64,000 bases of DNA from Favolaschia claudopus (Eukaryota; Basidiomycota; Agaricomycetes; Agaricales; Mycenaceae): contig JAWWNJ010000135.1 in the NCBI GenBank assembly GCA_037176885.1, positions 434,001 through 498,000 on the forward strand, written 5' to 3'. The position numbers were made by a program, and so were the translations under genes. The notes below the pieces were generated by a model. It had not been told where the DNA came from, searched no databases, and worked only from the letters and a program-made list of their open reading frames with translations. Below, in pieces: positions 21,105-31,777 of this stretch. Within the stretch, counting starts at the first letter, position 1, and every line of letters begins with the position of its first letter.

Positions 21105-21616
21105 CTGTCTCGGTATCCCAGACGTTATAGCGTGACCCCTGTCTCGGTAACCCATCGGTAACCCAGACGTTATAGCGTGACCCTGTCTCGGTAACCCAGA
21201 CGTTCGGAGTGACGCGGGCCACGGATTCCTGCGGAATCCTATCTTATCTCTCTCGGGACTGATCCGGCGGAGTTTCAAATAAATGATAAGAAAAGTTGGC
21301 CCGCGATCACATCGATCACACCCAGTCAAAAGTCCACGAGATGGAGCGGAATAAAATGAGAAGAAATGAGGATTATTCAAACCATATCACAATCTCTCAA
21401 ATAATCTCGAAAAGTGGCACAACTTTTGAGATATTGTGAGCTGAATTGATATCATTTGAGTACACGCACAATGCATCTCATTTCATTTCACGCGAATCGC
21501 AAGGCATCGTGGTGTCAACCAAATTATTGTGGAAATGTGAAATGCATTGATCGATCACATCCGAACGTCTGGGGCGTTTGGTATAGCAACACCCCCCATA
21601 TAGTCACATCAGTCAC
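21105..21616. repeat. Recurrent block A (copy 2), with tandem SRYNVWVTET units
   Basis: This has the same ends and core as 6044-6232, enlarged by about 300 bp. The left part contains three tandem copies of CTGTCTCGGTAACCCAGACG followed by TTATAGCGTGACC or a variant. Read on the minus strand they encode repeated (G)SRYNVWVTET. It ends 107 bp before the DUF6589 start. Confidence 0.6.
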
Positions 21617-21722
21617 GGAGCTGTCGAAGATGACGCAAATGCTACTGAGTACTTTTGCTTAGGCACTTTGTCGTCATCCATCGCTCCTGTTTCTTCCACA
21701 ATACTACCTGCTTTCATTCCAA

Positions 21723-22562
21723 ATGGCAGAATCTTTGTCCTCTGAGCACACCTACCCCGGCTTTGAATCTTCCGAGCAAGAATCAGACTCAGAGTCAGAC
21801 TTTGACCCGCGCGATATCGACAAAGGCTCTGATGGTGAATCTGACCCCATCGATGAAGGCGACAATGAGCTATCGAGCACGCCCAGCACATCTAAATTGC
21901 CCCTCGGTCCACTCGCAGTCAAGATATTGAAGATTCTCGCTGTGATTCAGGGGAATGGACTCATGGTTGCACATTTTCTGGATGCACTGAGTTGAGGAGA
22001 TAGAGATTGCACGCGGGACGCGACTGTCCGGGCGGCGCGTAGGGGATTATGCACCAGCCCGTTGATGCCTGGAATCATACGGCGATGGCATAAGCCTCCG
22101 AGATCTCCAAATTCACGGAAAGGACGTCCCGAGGCTGCAAGATCTGTGATGGAGCACTTTGCTTTAGAATGCAGTCGAGAGATTTTTGAGAGAGAGTTGG
22201 AAGGCCTGGCAGATATTTTTGAATCGCCTTTTGGGAATGATATCAGTGAGGCGGAATTGACATCGTTGTCGTTTCCGCAGACGGTCAAACTTGTGAAATC
22301 AAAAGCACCGAATCTTTGGGAACTGTTGTTTCGTTTGGCGCGGACGGAAGGCCAGCAAACTCGCAATCCAAATAAGAACCCTTCCAATGTAAGCAGGACC
22401 GTTCTCCATCAATTTCGATGATCTCAATTGCACTCAGATCGTGCTTATCGTGCTAGCAATGTTTTCATACACCCGACTCACCATCGAGGGGAGGCTGCAG
22501 AAATTATTTGCAGTCTATTTTAAGTTCCGTGGTTTTTCAGCGAAGGGATTTGACACGCTTCA
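21723..22562 (+). pseudogene. DUF6589 protein, N-terminal fragment
   Basis: Reads from ATG 21723 through a Ser/Asp/Glu-rich leader (ESSEQESDSESDFDPRD), then ILKILAVIQGNGLMVAHFLD, a TGA at 21993-21995 where Trp is expected (S-W-G), then LMPGIIRRWHKPPRSPNSRK, IFERELEGLADI and LVKSKAPNLWELLFRLA. A gtaagc donor at 22388 and a ctcag acceptor near 22436 lead to SYTRLTIEGRLQKLFAVYFK, then FRGFSAKGFDTLH. This is the N-terminal third of the same family as 1470-2269. It breaks at GFDTLH, where the sequence passes directly into the 3' part of an opposing helicase fragment. Confidence 0.75.
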
Positions 22563-23170
22563 TCTGATATATGAGAGGTGTGATGTTGGGACGGTCGTTG
22601 CCAAGATTCAAAAAGAATGATGAGTTGAGGTCCAAATCAAGGCCAGAGCAAACTTCCGCCAGCGCAGACGGGTTGAGGGCTGCCGATGTGGCTAAAATTG
22701 GTGTGCCAACTGGAACTAGAGCGCGTAGTCGATTCAGCATGGAGTAGTGAGGTCGAAAATCGCCGCCCCATTGGGATATGCAGTGCGCTTCGTCAATGAT
22801 AACAGCAAGAATCCGTTTCCCTGTTTTGTCGTCACGAAGATATTTGCGAAAATCTGGATGCTCAAAGCACATCTCCGGCGACGTGAGAACGGCGTGATGT
22901 GTCTGTGTGTACAGGTCCTGGCAAAGATCAGTTCAAAAACGCGACACGACGCGACTATTAATTAACACACTTTCTGCAACTCCCGCGAATAAGTATCTCC
23001 ATTGACTGCCGCGGCCTTGAGACCCATTGCTTGGAATCTCGAAGCCTTCAGGGCATTGAGAGAGTCACAAATATTTAGACAAAAGCGACGCACCTGGTCC
23101 TCTTGAAGAACCTTGAACGTTGTGGGTTGACGCGTTCGACGCGACGGCTGATATTGATCGATCGGAACTC
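22563..23170 (-). pseudogene. RecQ-like helicase, middle fragment
   Basis: Read on the minus strand: TTFKVLQEDQ, an intron (gtgcgt...cctgaag), ASRFQAMGLKAAAVNGDTYS, a second intron (gtgtgt...ttgccag), then DLYTQTHHAVLTSPEMC, the DEAH box IIDEAHCISQWGGDFRPHY, motif III LATSA, and GNDRPNIT. Motifs Ia to about III-IV are present; the Walker A region and motifs V-VI are missing. The DEAH box is intact, but motif III reads LATSAAL where a TAT-like core is expected. After LIYQ the frame reads antisense of the DUF6589 gene, so the two were joined by deletion near 22562. The sequence upstream of 23140 is not family-like. Confidence 0.75.
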
Positions 23171-23424
23171 GATGGATCAAGTTGGGATCAAGTCGGATCA
23201 CTCGAGTATGCCTTTTTCGGACATACTCCTGCACGGACATGATTAATGAGCCTGAATTTTATACGAATTTTGGCCTGATTTACTCTATTTTTCGGCACTG
23301 ATGGCGCTCTGGCGGCTTCAAAAAACCACGATTTTTTTCTGAAAATGCGCGCAAACGCTTAGTTTAGAGGAGTTGCAATCGCCCTATCTAGTCAAAACTT
23401 CCGTCAGATGGCTGGTTCGCGAAA
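23171..23424. other. Short stretch without a supported gene
   Basis: Nothing recognised beyond GACGCG/CGACGCGAC words close to the helicase end. Confidence 0.3.
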
Positions 23425-23723
23425 TACAGTGGCGGCAAAATCTGATGTCACCCCCAAAAAAAGGAAATTCTCATCAATTCAACGCGTTTTCTTTCTGTGC
23501 CCTGTTTTCTGTGGTCGGACCTTTCACAGTGCATTCCAGACATAGATTTGAAACACATGCACCCTTTTCCATCTTAGGATAACCTCGAAAATTGCCACTT
23601 TTTGGGCAAGACTTCCCAACCATCTTTGGCCCAGTTCTCCTCAATGAATGGACCTATCTTTCCCAATCTTGCCTTCACAGGCAGTGGGATTTGCCATTCC
23701 AATGGATCTCGGCTCATGTACTA
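23425..23723. mobile_element. TACAGTGGCGGC MITE, left half
   Basis: Starts CAGTGGCGGCAAAATCTGAT after TA and follows, in inverse orientation, the right part of the complete copy at 28555-28931 (shared words GGGCAAGACTTCCCAACCAT, GAAACACATGCACCCTTTTC). Its right half is lost at the point where the 23724-24133 element was inserted. Confidence 0.8.
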
Positions 23724-24135
23724 TGGTGCGCGTCACTTAGTCACCGCCTCTCCCGTGACAACGCTAACTGTGACCCCCAGTTTTTGCCCTATTTTTTTCT
23801 CCTCTTGCAAACGACTCCTTTTCAACAGAGGAACAACTTCCCAAGAGGGATTTCCAAAATTAAATATTGAAGGAGCTATAAATTTTCACCCCACCCAATT
23901 TGGCAGTATACACCAATTTCGATCTTGCTGGCCTCCAGAACTCTCAATACGAGGGATATCAAACACCGCTCCTATGCCAAACCCAAATCGCACCAGTAGG
24001 TGCATCAAAAGTCCACTCAAAAAGTCCCCAAATTGGTTGAAATCCAGGCTTCAATAGGTGTTTTGAAAAAATTTCGGCCTCCGGCCGATTTGGCAGTAGT
24101 GCAAAGGAGGCGGTGACTAAGTGACGCACACCATA
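23722..24135. mobile_element. TA-flanked TIR element, TATGGTG group
   Basis: Ends TGGTGCGCGTCACTTAGTCA (from 23724) and the inverse (to 24133), TA on both sides. 410 bp, non-coding. It shares CTTAGTCACCGCC with the element at 9320-9958. Confidence 0.85.
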
Positions 24136-25178
24136 TGTCTGTGGATGCCACGGAAAAATCGCGTTTTTTCAAAACGAAAAAAGGGAAAAATGAGAGAAAA
24201 AAGGGAGAGACTCAAGGAATTATATGAAGCTCGTCTACCTCATCTGTACAGCTCAGAGCTTGTTATAACGCCGAAAACGACGATTTTTCGGTTTGATTTG
24301 CCTATGGAAGCCGACCGTTCCGTGGAAAATCCTCTGATTTCAAACCTATGTCTTTCGGAGATAAAGACATCGAATGGTTTTCAAGATCTTTGTCTTTTCT
24401 CTCACGTCAACGCCGGCAATTCGGCGAAGGCGTTGCAAACTGAACCAAATGACGCGACCGCGTCGCGTCTTTCCCGTTCTTCCGTCTAACCCTGGTTTTT
24501 TTTTGCCCTGAAGCTGAAAGAAGACAATTCTCACTGTTTCACGGGCCAATTTCCTGTGCTAAAATCTCCCGATGCCTGCTAATTTGCCTCCTCCACACCT
24601 CCCATCTGGCTTGAAAACTACCCTCAAGACCAAGTTCCATTCCATAAAAAATCCGCGCTCGGCACGATTCACTATTCTTCTGTGCATACCTCAACTCGAT
24701 TGGATTTCCACCATTCACTCTATTGTCCCGACTGAAGTTGACCATTTCTGAGATGTTCATCTCCTCCATGGTTGAAGGATCGAAGAGGTGGTGTCCCGTG
24801 GTTCGGCAGAGGTGCAGAACTGCACTGGACACCTCAACTGAATTTTCATGCATCTGTATTTTGTAATGTAGGCAACAAATAGCTTCGAGAGCCTATGAAT
24901 CATAAAAAATAAGTCCAGTACATCCAGAATGAACTAAAATTTCTTCTCAAGTGTACTACTAGTAGTCAGGAATGTCACTTATGTACACCAAGATTATTTC
25001 TCAGGTGAGATAGAGCTTTCAAATCAGCGCCGGGCGCGCGATTCAACTTTTTCGGTAGGTGCTCGACTGTTCGGGCTTATCGGCTTAATCGGTGTTATCT
25101 TCAGCAGGATCAAACGGGTCCCGCGGCCATCCGGCCATCTGTCAATCAGCACGGGTGCAGACCTATGTACATAGGCAT
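24136..25178. other. Stretch with unassigned ORFs
   Basis: The minus-strand frame 24853-24539 (104 codons; GMELGLEGSFQARWEVWRRQ) looks protein-like but has no recognised family. GACGCGACCGCGTCGCGTC at 24446 is a palindrome. Otherwise nothing. Confidence 0.25.
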
Positions 25179-25317
25179 CCCACAGACATGGTTACGTAAT
25201 GAGCCTGGATCTCTGCCCTTGTCGCTACCCAGACGGCGATGGCAAGGGCAGATTAGGGGTGGAATTGATAAGAATTTCCTTTTTTGGGGGGTGGCATCAG
25301 ATGGCGCCGCCACTGTA
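25179..25317. mobile_element. TACAGTGGCGGC MITE, end fragment
   Basis: It matches the left end of 28555-28931 in inverse orientation: TCTCTGCCCTTGTCGCTAC, GGCGATGGCAAGGGCAGATT, then GGCATCAGATGGCGCCGCCA and CTG before TA. About 140 bp of one end remain. Confidence 0.75.
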
Positions 25318-25400
25318 GACATCTCAAATTGGACGTTGTTTTACTCTATGGATGTTACAGACCTATATGTCAGTGACCGGGGGCCTGTCTGGCGAAAGTT
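25318..25400 (+). repeat. Fragment sharing a protein end with 16424-16741
   Basis: It encodes LDVVLLYGCYRPICQ followed by TGA, and shares GTCAGTGACCGGGGGCC with the inverse of 16415-16440. See the minus-strand ORF at 16424-16741. Confidence 0.5.
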
Positions 25401-27041
25401 GAACCAACGAACACATGCGGCTGTAGTGATTGATCCTTATTTCAAACTCCGGTCAGTATCTGACCAACTGATGTGAGTAAATTGGTCAACAACCAGAGCA
25501 AGTAAAGCACAGTAGATATTTAGGAGGTTTTTGACATCAAGGGGGAATCGGCATTAAAATTTCGTACCCGGGGTGGGGGGGGGAGGGGGTGTCGGGGCAG
25601 GTCCTTGAAAATTTTCTTGTGTCTAGTACTGAAAACCTTGGTGGGGGGCAGGGAATGCTTTGTGAATGATAGTCGGCCCTGTTTCTGAGAAGGACTTGAG
25701 TGTAAATAGACAGTTAGGCGGCTGAAGTGACGACAACAGTGGAAATTTCTTGATTTGGCACGGTTTCGCACGCTACATCAGTAACGTCGCGGGCGTGGTT
25801 CATTCTCTTATTTCCTCAAATAATCAAAGGTACCTAGGTACAGTATGAGACTTTCGCCAATTTCATTAGATACCTACTCAATAATTAAGTATATTTGGGC
25901 ATTTATAGAGTATGTACAGTGGGTTCAAGAGAGATGCAGGTATGCACTCATTTGGAGACAAAACACCTGTTACCCGGGTGGATGGCTGGTATGACTGACA
26001 TTGACTGTATATTCTAAATCAGCATCCTTTGGTTGATAATCCGATCAGCTGGGTGTATTTGCCCACAGCCACAATGTTACTTGCCACTTTCCATCACTTT
26101 CTTCCTTTCCCTAGCTTGCGGATGTTTTGAGTACTCAAAAATTTGTGGAGATCTAGTTTAAGTATGTAGGCTTAGTTCTGTCAACTTATTTGCGCAAAAT
26201 GAAGTGTTTTTCGGCCAGGTAGCGAAATGGGTATATGGGCGCTTGGCTAATAACATGATTGATGCCATCAATTTCACGCGCTGCCAGCGTCTATTTCTTC
26301 CTTTGCCCCCTCCTCGTCGCTCTCCTCGTTTCCTTAGACCCAGAACCGATTCTGCCCACGCAAAACAACATACTCAACCATCAGTGCTGTTTACCCCCCG
26401 CCCTAATACAACGACAACGGCTGCAGGTGACGGAAACGGACTCGAACGGAAGGAGGAATTAGAGGATAATGGAGATTGTGGAATTGGCACGCCGGGCAAA
26501 CAGAAGTCGGTGGTTTGGAGGAAGCTCGTTTTGGGCAAGTTCAAAGTTCATCAATGCGGGCTAGCGTTGCACAGGTACGTGAATATTCACGCTTTCTCCA
26601 TGTTCTCTTGCGATCAATGTCTTCTCCTACCAATCATACCTTCCTTCCTTTCTTCCGCGAGCGGCAGGAAAGAAATGTCGCAGCTGAGATTCCTGTCATA
26701 GCTGTCCCGCAGCTTAAATACATCTTGTGTCATAATAAATTCAGCTTCATTTCACTTGTGAGCCGAAACTCGAGGGAATAAGCTTCATGCTGCGTTGATT
26801 GAAACCTCTTCCAAGCAACGAGAGGTGTTTCTACTTCCTCTATATCTTCTCCCTTTTCTCCCCCCTTTCCCTTTCTTTTTCTCTTTTTTTCCGTCACGGG
26901 ACCCAGTACATTCAAAAAAAAAACCCATCCTTTTGCATCCCCAAACACGCAGAAAACCGCGGGACGGGCGAGCATCGGGATTTACCGCGGGTCCGGCAGG
27001 ACGGCTTTTGATGACAGCAGTGGGGAATCATTACCCTATAC
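25401..27041. other. Long stretch without a firm gene
   Basis: 26204-26781 holds three overlapping plus-strand frames. One, starting near 26259, begins with a hydrophobic stretch (YFFLCPLLVALLVSL) resembling a signal peptide, but no continuation is convincing. 26830-26930 is pyrimidine-rich on the plus strand. Nothing else is seen. Confidence 0.3.
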
Positions 27042-27448
27042 TATTGTGCCCAACGGGTATGAATTCTCCCAATGGGTCTGAATTTCCGATATTTCCTGCT
27101 CCCCCGTCCATCGTTTGCCCCCCGGTTTTTTTCGGGATTCATTCTTTCACTAATTCTCTGCGAGATCCCCAAAGCACTTGAGCCACGTTGAAAGGGATTG
27201 GTCCAAAAGTAATTACCGAGTTGGCGAGTATTTTGATCTCAATCATCACCACATCAATTTACCTTGATGACTCGGTACCCTTTCCTCAACACCTCGCCCT
27301 CTCTGTATCCCAATAAAACTCAGCAAATCCATAGAGAAGATGTATAAGAACTCATCCCGAAAATTCCGGAGGCCAAAGGGTCAAAGGGGAAGCAGGATTA
27401 TCAAGAATTCAGACCCATTGGGAGAATTCATACCCGTTGGGCACAATA
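27042..27448. mobile_element. TA-flanked TIR element, TTGTGCCC group
   Basis: Ends TTGTGCCCAACGGGTATGAA (from 27044) and the inverse (to 27446), TA on both sides. The arms remain similar for roughly 100 bp (GAATTCTCCCAATGGGTCTG, then CCTGCT and TTTCGGGAT words). A solo end with TTGTGCCCAATGGGTATGAA is at 60616-60658. Non-coding, 403 bp. Confidence 0.85.
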
Positions 27449-28137
27449 CACTAACTCGGCAAAAAAAATGTCCGATGGGTTTTTTGTCCGTATTGCGGTC
27501 TTAATACCTGTATTCGGGAGCAAACAACTTCCGAGCGTGCACACGATACTGAGACCGACTGGTATGCTACCTCGCCGCCGTGCAATCTCTTGATCCGCCA
27601 TCAAATGAGCAGAATTCCCAAATAGCCAGATTGTCAATTTGAGTAGGATTTTTTCTGACAATATCTGAGTGTGCAGGATGAAAGAGGACCCGAATACAAG
27701 TACTTTCACAAGTCAAACCTTATGAAAATATTCAGCCGTTGGAGCGTTATAGGCTCGACAAAACTGCCATTTTGGGCATATTTCCGGTCAAATCGGTCGA
27801 AAATGGTCACTTTGCGAGGGCTATAGCGCCTGTTTGCCTGTATATTTTTCCACAGTTCAAATTGGCGCATAGCTCGCTGGACCTCAGGCTATAACATGAG
27901 CAGATCAGCTCCCCGCACCAAATAATTTGACTGACTTGTAAAGTCGGCCGATATCAAAATTCCCATGTTTGCGCTCGGCATGATGGCGTATCAAAAATTT
28001 GCCCAAAACCAAACCCGAAGAATAAGGCATCCGGATCCTATAAACACAACTACAACTTGTTTGAAGTCAAAATGGGCAGTAATCATCGAAATACAGGCCA
28101 GAAATCAATCGGACATTTTTTTTGCCGAGTTAGTGTA
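27447..28137. mobile_element. TA-flanked TIR element, CACTAACTCGG group, abutting the previous one
   Basis: Ends CACTAACTCGGC and the run of A before ATGTCCGAT (from 27449), with the inverse to 28135. Its left TA (27447-27448) is the same TA that closes the previous element; the right TA is 28136-28137. 687 bp, non-coding. A related single end, CACTAAGTGG then A8 and TGTCCGA, is at 47756-47785. Confidence 0.8.
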
Positions 28138-28249
28138 GTATAGGAGGGGAGGGTCAGCCCAAGCCCTTAAAAAAAAAGTCGACCCGATATCCGATTTTCG
28201 AATGCCGATTCCCCCTTGTTTGACATCCTGAAGGACGATCCTCCCTTTA

Positions 28250-28546
28250 ACTCAGACAAGCTGTGCACCAGCCGTAGGGAGGGACGCGAGCGCAGCGAGC
28301 CAACCCTGGCCGAAGGCGGGGTGCTTAAGCTTGTACTTGAAAAGAGGCCAGGCCATCAGTCGCGTGACTTTTGACAGAAAATCACGGGGTCAATGTCGAG
28401 ATGTTGAGATCGTACTAGACGTCGTGAGCGGAGCGAGCGCAGCGGGGTTTGGGGCGGCCAGCCCCAACAAGCTGTGTGACCGAACGGAGGGAGGTCGGCG
28501 AGCGCAGCGAGTCGGGCCGTGCCGGAGGCAGGGAGCTAAAGCTTGT
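28250..28546 (+). repeat. GC-rich repeat, rearranged copy
   Basis: Contains GGGACGCGAGCGCAGCGAGC, GGTGCTTAAGCTTGT and CGTGACTTTTGACAGAAAAT, and ends in a diverged AGCTAAAGCTTGT. It is composed of one family end followed by a second partial unit. Confidence 0.7.
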
Positions 28547-28552
28547 ATTACT

Positions 28553-28933
28553 TACAGTGGCGGCGCCATCTGATGCCACCCCCCCCAAAAAAGGAAATTT
28601 TTATCAAACCACCCCTAATCTGCCCTTGCCATCGCCGTCTAGTAGCGACAAGGGCAGAGATCCATTGGAACGGCAAATCCACTGCCTGTGGAGGCAAGAT
28701 TGGGAAAGGTAGGTCCATTCATTGAGGAGAACTGGGCCAAAGATGGTTGGGAAGTCTTGCCCAAAAAGTGTCAATTTTCCTAAGATGAAAAGGGTGCATG
28801 TGTTTCAAATCTATGTCTGGAATGCACTGTGAAAGGTCCGACCACAGAAAACAGGGCACAGAAAAGAAAACGCGTTGAATTGATGAGAATTTCCTTTTTT
28901 GGGGGGGTGACATCAGATTTTGCCGCCACTGTA
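28553..28933. mobile_element. TACAGTGGCGGC MITE, complete copy
   Basis: Ends CAGTGGCGGC (from 28555) and the inverse (to 28931), TA on both sides. 377 bp. The arms differ slightly: CGCCATCTGATGCCACCC on the left, AAAATCTGATGTCACCCC on the right arm. Related element 62724-63102 has almost the same length and shares GCGGCAAAATC and AAGGAAATT near its ends. Confidence 0.85.
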
Positions 28934-28974
28934 AATTAGTAATCCTATACATGAAAACACAAGGATCAGCTCAC

Positions 28975-29250
28975 GTGAAAAGTAACGTGACTTTGACACG
29001 AAACCACGGGACCATGTCGAGATGTCGCTGCCGGCTGTCGAGATGTTGCTCCCGGTTCCCACGAACCTTCCCGACGGCGCCGCGCACCGCGAGTGCAGCG
29101 AGCGGTAGTGCGGCGCCGAGGGCACGCAATCCAGCAAGAAAAAAAACCCGCGGGGTTTGGGGCGGAGCCCCGACAAGCTGTGCACCAGCCGTAGGGAGGG
29201 ACGTGAGCGCAGCGAGCCGGCCCTGCCGAAGGCGGGGTGCTTAAGCTTGT
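28975..29250 (+). repeat. GC-rich repeat, one-sided copy
   Basis: Contains CATGTCGAGATGT, CGAGTGCAGCGAGCGGTAGT, GGGGTTTGGGGCGGAGCCCC and ends GGTGCTTAAGCTTGT. Only one arm of the foldback is kept. Confidence 0.75.
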
Positions 29251-29541
29251 CCTATACTTGAAAAGAGGGCCAGGCCATCAGTCGCGTGACTTTTGACAGA
29301 AAATCACGGGGTTTTGTCAACATCCTACAACACAACCGGCTGTCGAGATGTTGAAACTCACACGCCGGTCCCCGGCGCCGCGCGCCGGCGAGTGCAGCGA
29401 GCGGCAGTGCGGCGCCGCGGGGCACGGAATCCAGCAAAAAAAAAATCGCAAAAAATTTAAACCGGGGTTTGGGGCGGAGCCCGACAAGCTGTGGCGAGCC
29501 GGCCCTGCCGAAGGCGGGGTGCTTAAGCTTGTACTAATAAG
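29251..29541 (+). repeat. GC-rich repeat, one-sided copy in tandem with the previous one
   Basis: Begins TATACTTGAAAAGAGGGCCA, then CAGTCGCGTGACTTTTGACA, CGGCGCCGCGCGCCGGCGAG, and ends GGTGCTTAAGCTTGT. It lies directly behind the copy at 28975-29250 in the same orientation. Confidence 0.75.
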
Positions 29542-29844
29542 TTAGAGGATCAGCACACGTGACTAGTTCTCCACGTTGTTAATCTTTGGAACAGTGAATT
29601 GAACCGCTGCCCATCCCCCGAACTCTGAAATGGCCAGGCGCGAAGTTTTTTCTAAGGACATCAATGTTCTCCAACGGTGGGCACTCTTACTAGTACTTTG
29701 ACGTTGCCTCTGAAAGCACTGAAGCAGTCGCAATTTGAAGGATAAAAATCCAAATTTTGGTGACCTACTCAAAGGGTCGGTGACAGCCTTTCGATGTGCA
29801 CTGCAGTGTCATGACCATCCACAAGCAACGCTCGATCCATAAAA

Positions 29845-30490
29845 GCGGCTGCTGAAGCATGTCTTCAAGGCCAGGGCACTATCACCGCCTCAGATGTGGC
29901 CCGACTTCAGGACCTTGAGAATCAAATTGATGCGCTATTGGGCAATCCAGTCGGGGCAAAAAGGTTATCAATGTCTCCACCATCAACTTGGCGGACTCGT
30001 ATCTGACACAGCACAAAGAAAAAGACAGACTATGGATTTCAGTGAAATACTCCGAAGGTTGGCTCTATTGTGCGCGGCGTCGTTGTCTGACCGTTATCTA
30101 AGCCATGGCCCAGGCAATATATGCAGCTGGAGAGGCATGTTCTCAGGGGCAGTCGCAGCGCACAATCACTGCTGCGGACGTAACCAGAACTCAAGAGCTA
30201 CACAAACAAATTATTGCGATACTGGGACTGTCAGCTCTGCCTGGGCAAGCAACTGCCAACGCGCCGCTCCAACCCAGTCGTACCTGGGCCCCTACTGACA
30301 AGCAAGAATATGACTGGCGACCACCGGTATTTCGAATGCCCAAGAGGTGTCCCATCTTCCTATCCACTTGTAGCCGTAACAGCGTATTAGTCGGAGATTT
30401 GTTTTTTAGCCTCACGAAAGATTTTCATCTGACCTTCTGTGGAATGGGGACGGTCTTCATTAGAGATAAAGTAAGAACAAAGAGGTAAGC
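29845..30490 (+). CDS. Unassigned ORF pieces carrying a duplicated motif
   Basis: Two places encode the same motif: near 29855-29950 EACLQGQGTITASDVARLQD and LENQIDALLG, and at 30105-30240 GEACSQGQSQRTITAADVTR and TQELHKQIIAILG. The spacing is about 270 nt. An internal duplication inside a gene is the simple reading, but a complete exon model is not obvious and there are stops between. The last open frame starts at ATG 30105 and closes at 30488. No family is recognised. Confidence 0.35.
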
Positions 30491-30591
30491 GCTCAGTCGG
30501 GATACGATGTGGCACACCATCAGAATTAATGCCCAATAGCCCTCAAAAGAAATTGAACCAAAAAATTCGTGAGCACCGATTCACAAGCATA

Positions 30592-31017
30592 AGAGTCACT
30601 CCGGCAGCGGATTTGGATCTGGATTTGATGGGATTTGGATTTGATAGTGGAACTGATGTCTGTATGTAACGTAGTCCGCGGAATGTCCGACGTTAGCCGC
30701 CGTTGTGTTTGCAACATGCCTGCTCGTCGGTGACGACGACGAGCTCCTTCATTGAGCCCATTGCTTGCCTCCAGAACGGCGCACTTTTTGAGAACAGTGT
30801 GCTTTGATTACTATATGTTGCCTGCCCAATTTTATTGCTATAGCAGACCTCTTAAGTGCCAGCGCAGGCACGGCGGGAAATGGAGCGGGATGGCGGGCAG
30901 TTTGGCGGGAACAGTCCCGTCATCAGTTGGCAACGGTGACTGATTGGTGACTGATCGTCACCCATCAGCTCCAAATTCCATCAAATCCAAATCCAAATCC
31001 GCTGCCGGAGTGACTCT
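30592..31017. mobile_element. TIR element, AGAGTCACTCCGG ends
   Basis: Inverted ends AGAGTCACTCCGGCAGCGGA at 30592 and 31017, then tandem GATTTG words. The interior contains GC-rich GGCGGGA repeats. A TA duplication is possible but off by one base. Confidence 0.65.
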
Positions 31018-31452
31018 AAAAATTCCGCTTGAGAGGCGTTCAACCCATGGAATAACGCAAGGTTCCCCTCTTCTGCATTACAATAATACATCCTTAACTC
31101 AGGCTCCGGCAGCGGAGCCAGGGTGTGAGCTCTAAGCGACCTAGAAGAGTAAAGAGTATTGCCCTGGGGCACTCCTAGGTCGCTGGGACTTCACACCTGA
31201 GACTGCTCGTTGTCGAGATCTGAGCGGTCCCAAAGCGACCCGGGTCGCTTCGCACAAACCCGCTACTATATGTTGCCCGCCCAGTTTTATTGCTACAGCA
31301 GACTTCTTAGCGCAGGCACGGCGGGAAATGGAGCGGGATGGCGGGAAGTAGACTCGTGACCAGCCTGCTACGCAACACCGACCCTGATGCTGCTTGTTGT
31401 GGAGATTTGAGTGGTCCCAAAGCGACCTGGGTCGCTTTGCACAAACCCGTTA
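30810..31452. repeat. Two pairs of local direct repeats
   Basis: ACTATATGTTGCC...GGCGGGAAATGGAGCGGGAT occurs at 30810-30906 and again at 31263-31345. GGTCCCAAAGCGACC followed by GGGTCGCTT occurs at 31227-31252 and 31415-31440. The second copies are slightly shorter. No coding sequence. Confidence 0.6.
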
Positions 31453-31777
31453 GTTCAACAAGAAAGATGTGCGGTTTATCAGGGACAATGAGTGGTGATA
31501 ATCACAGTTAACTTTGTGAACGTGTTTAGCGTTAGCCTGAATCGCAAAATATGCTTTAGAGGCAACAACAGTCGATCAAAAGAAATCGCACCTGTAAATT
31601 GTACCAAGTGCGATGGTCTGTGAGTGAATTAACCGTGAGGCGTGGCCCCCGCTACTTTGTGATCAATCTCAGATATCCAGCCGCAAGGAGTCACATACCA
31701 TGTATAGTGCTCCGAATTTCCTGTATATATCGGCATGCGGACTGCCCTAGTCTCTCGTAGACAGACGCTCTAGTAAG

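Noticed and set aside
30810..31452. CRISPR-like spaced direct repeats
   Set aside because: Only two copies of each, irregular and long; this is a eukaryotic genome and local duplication explains them.
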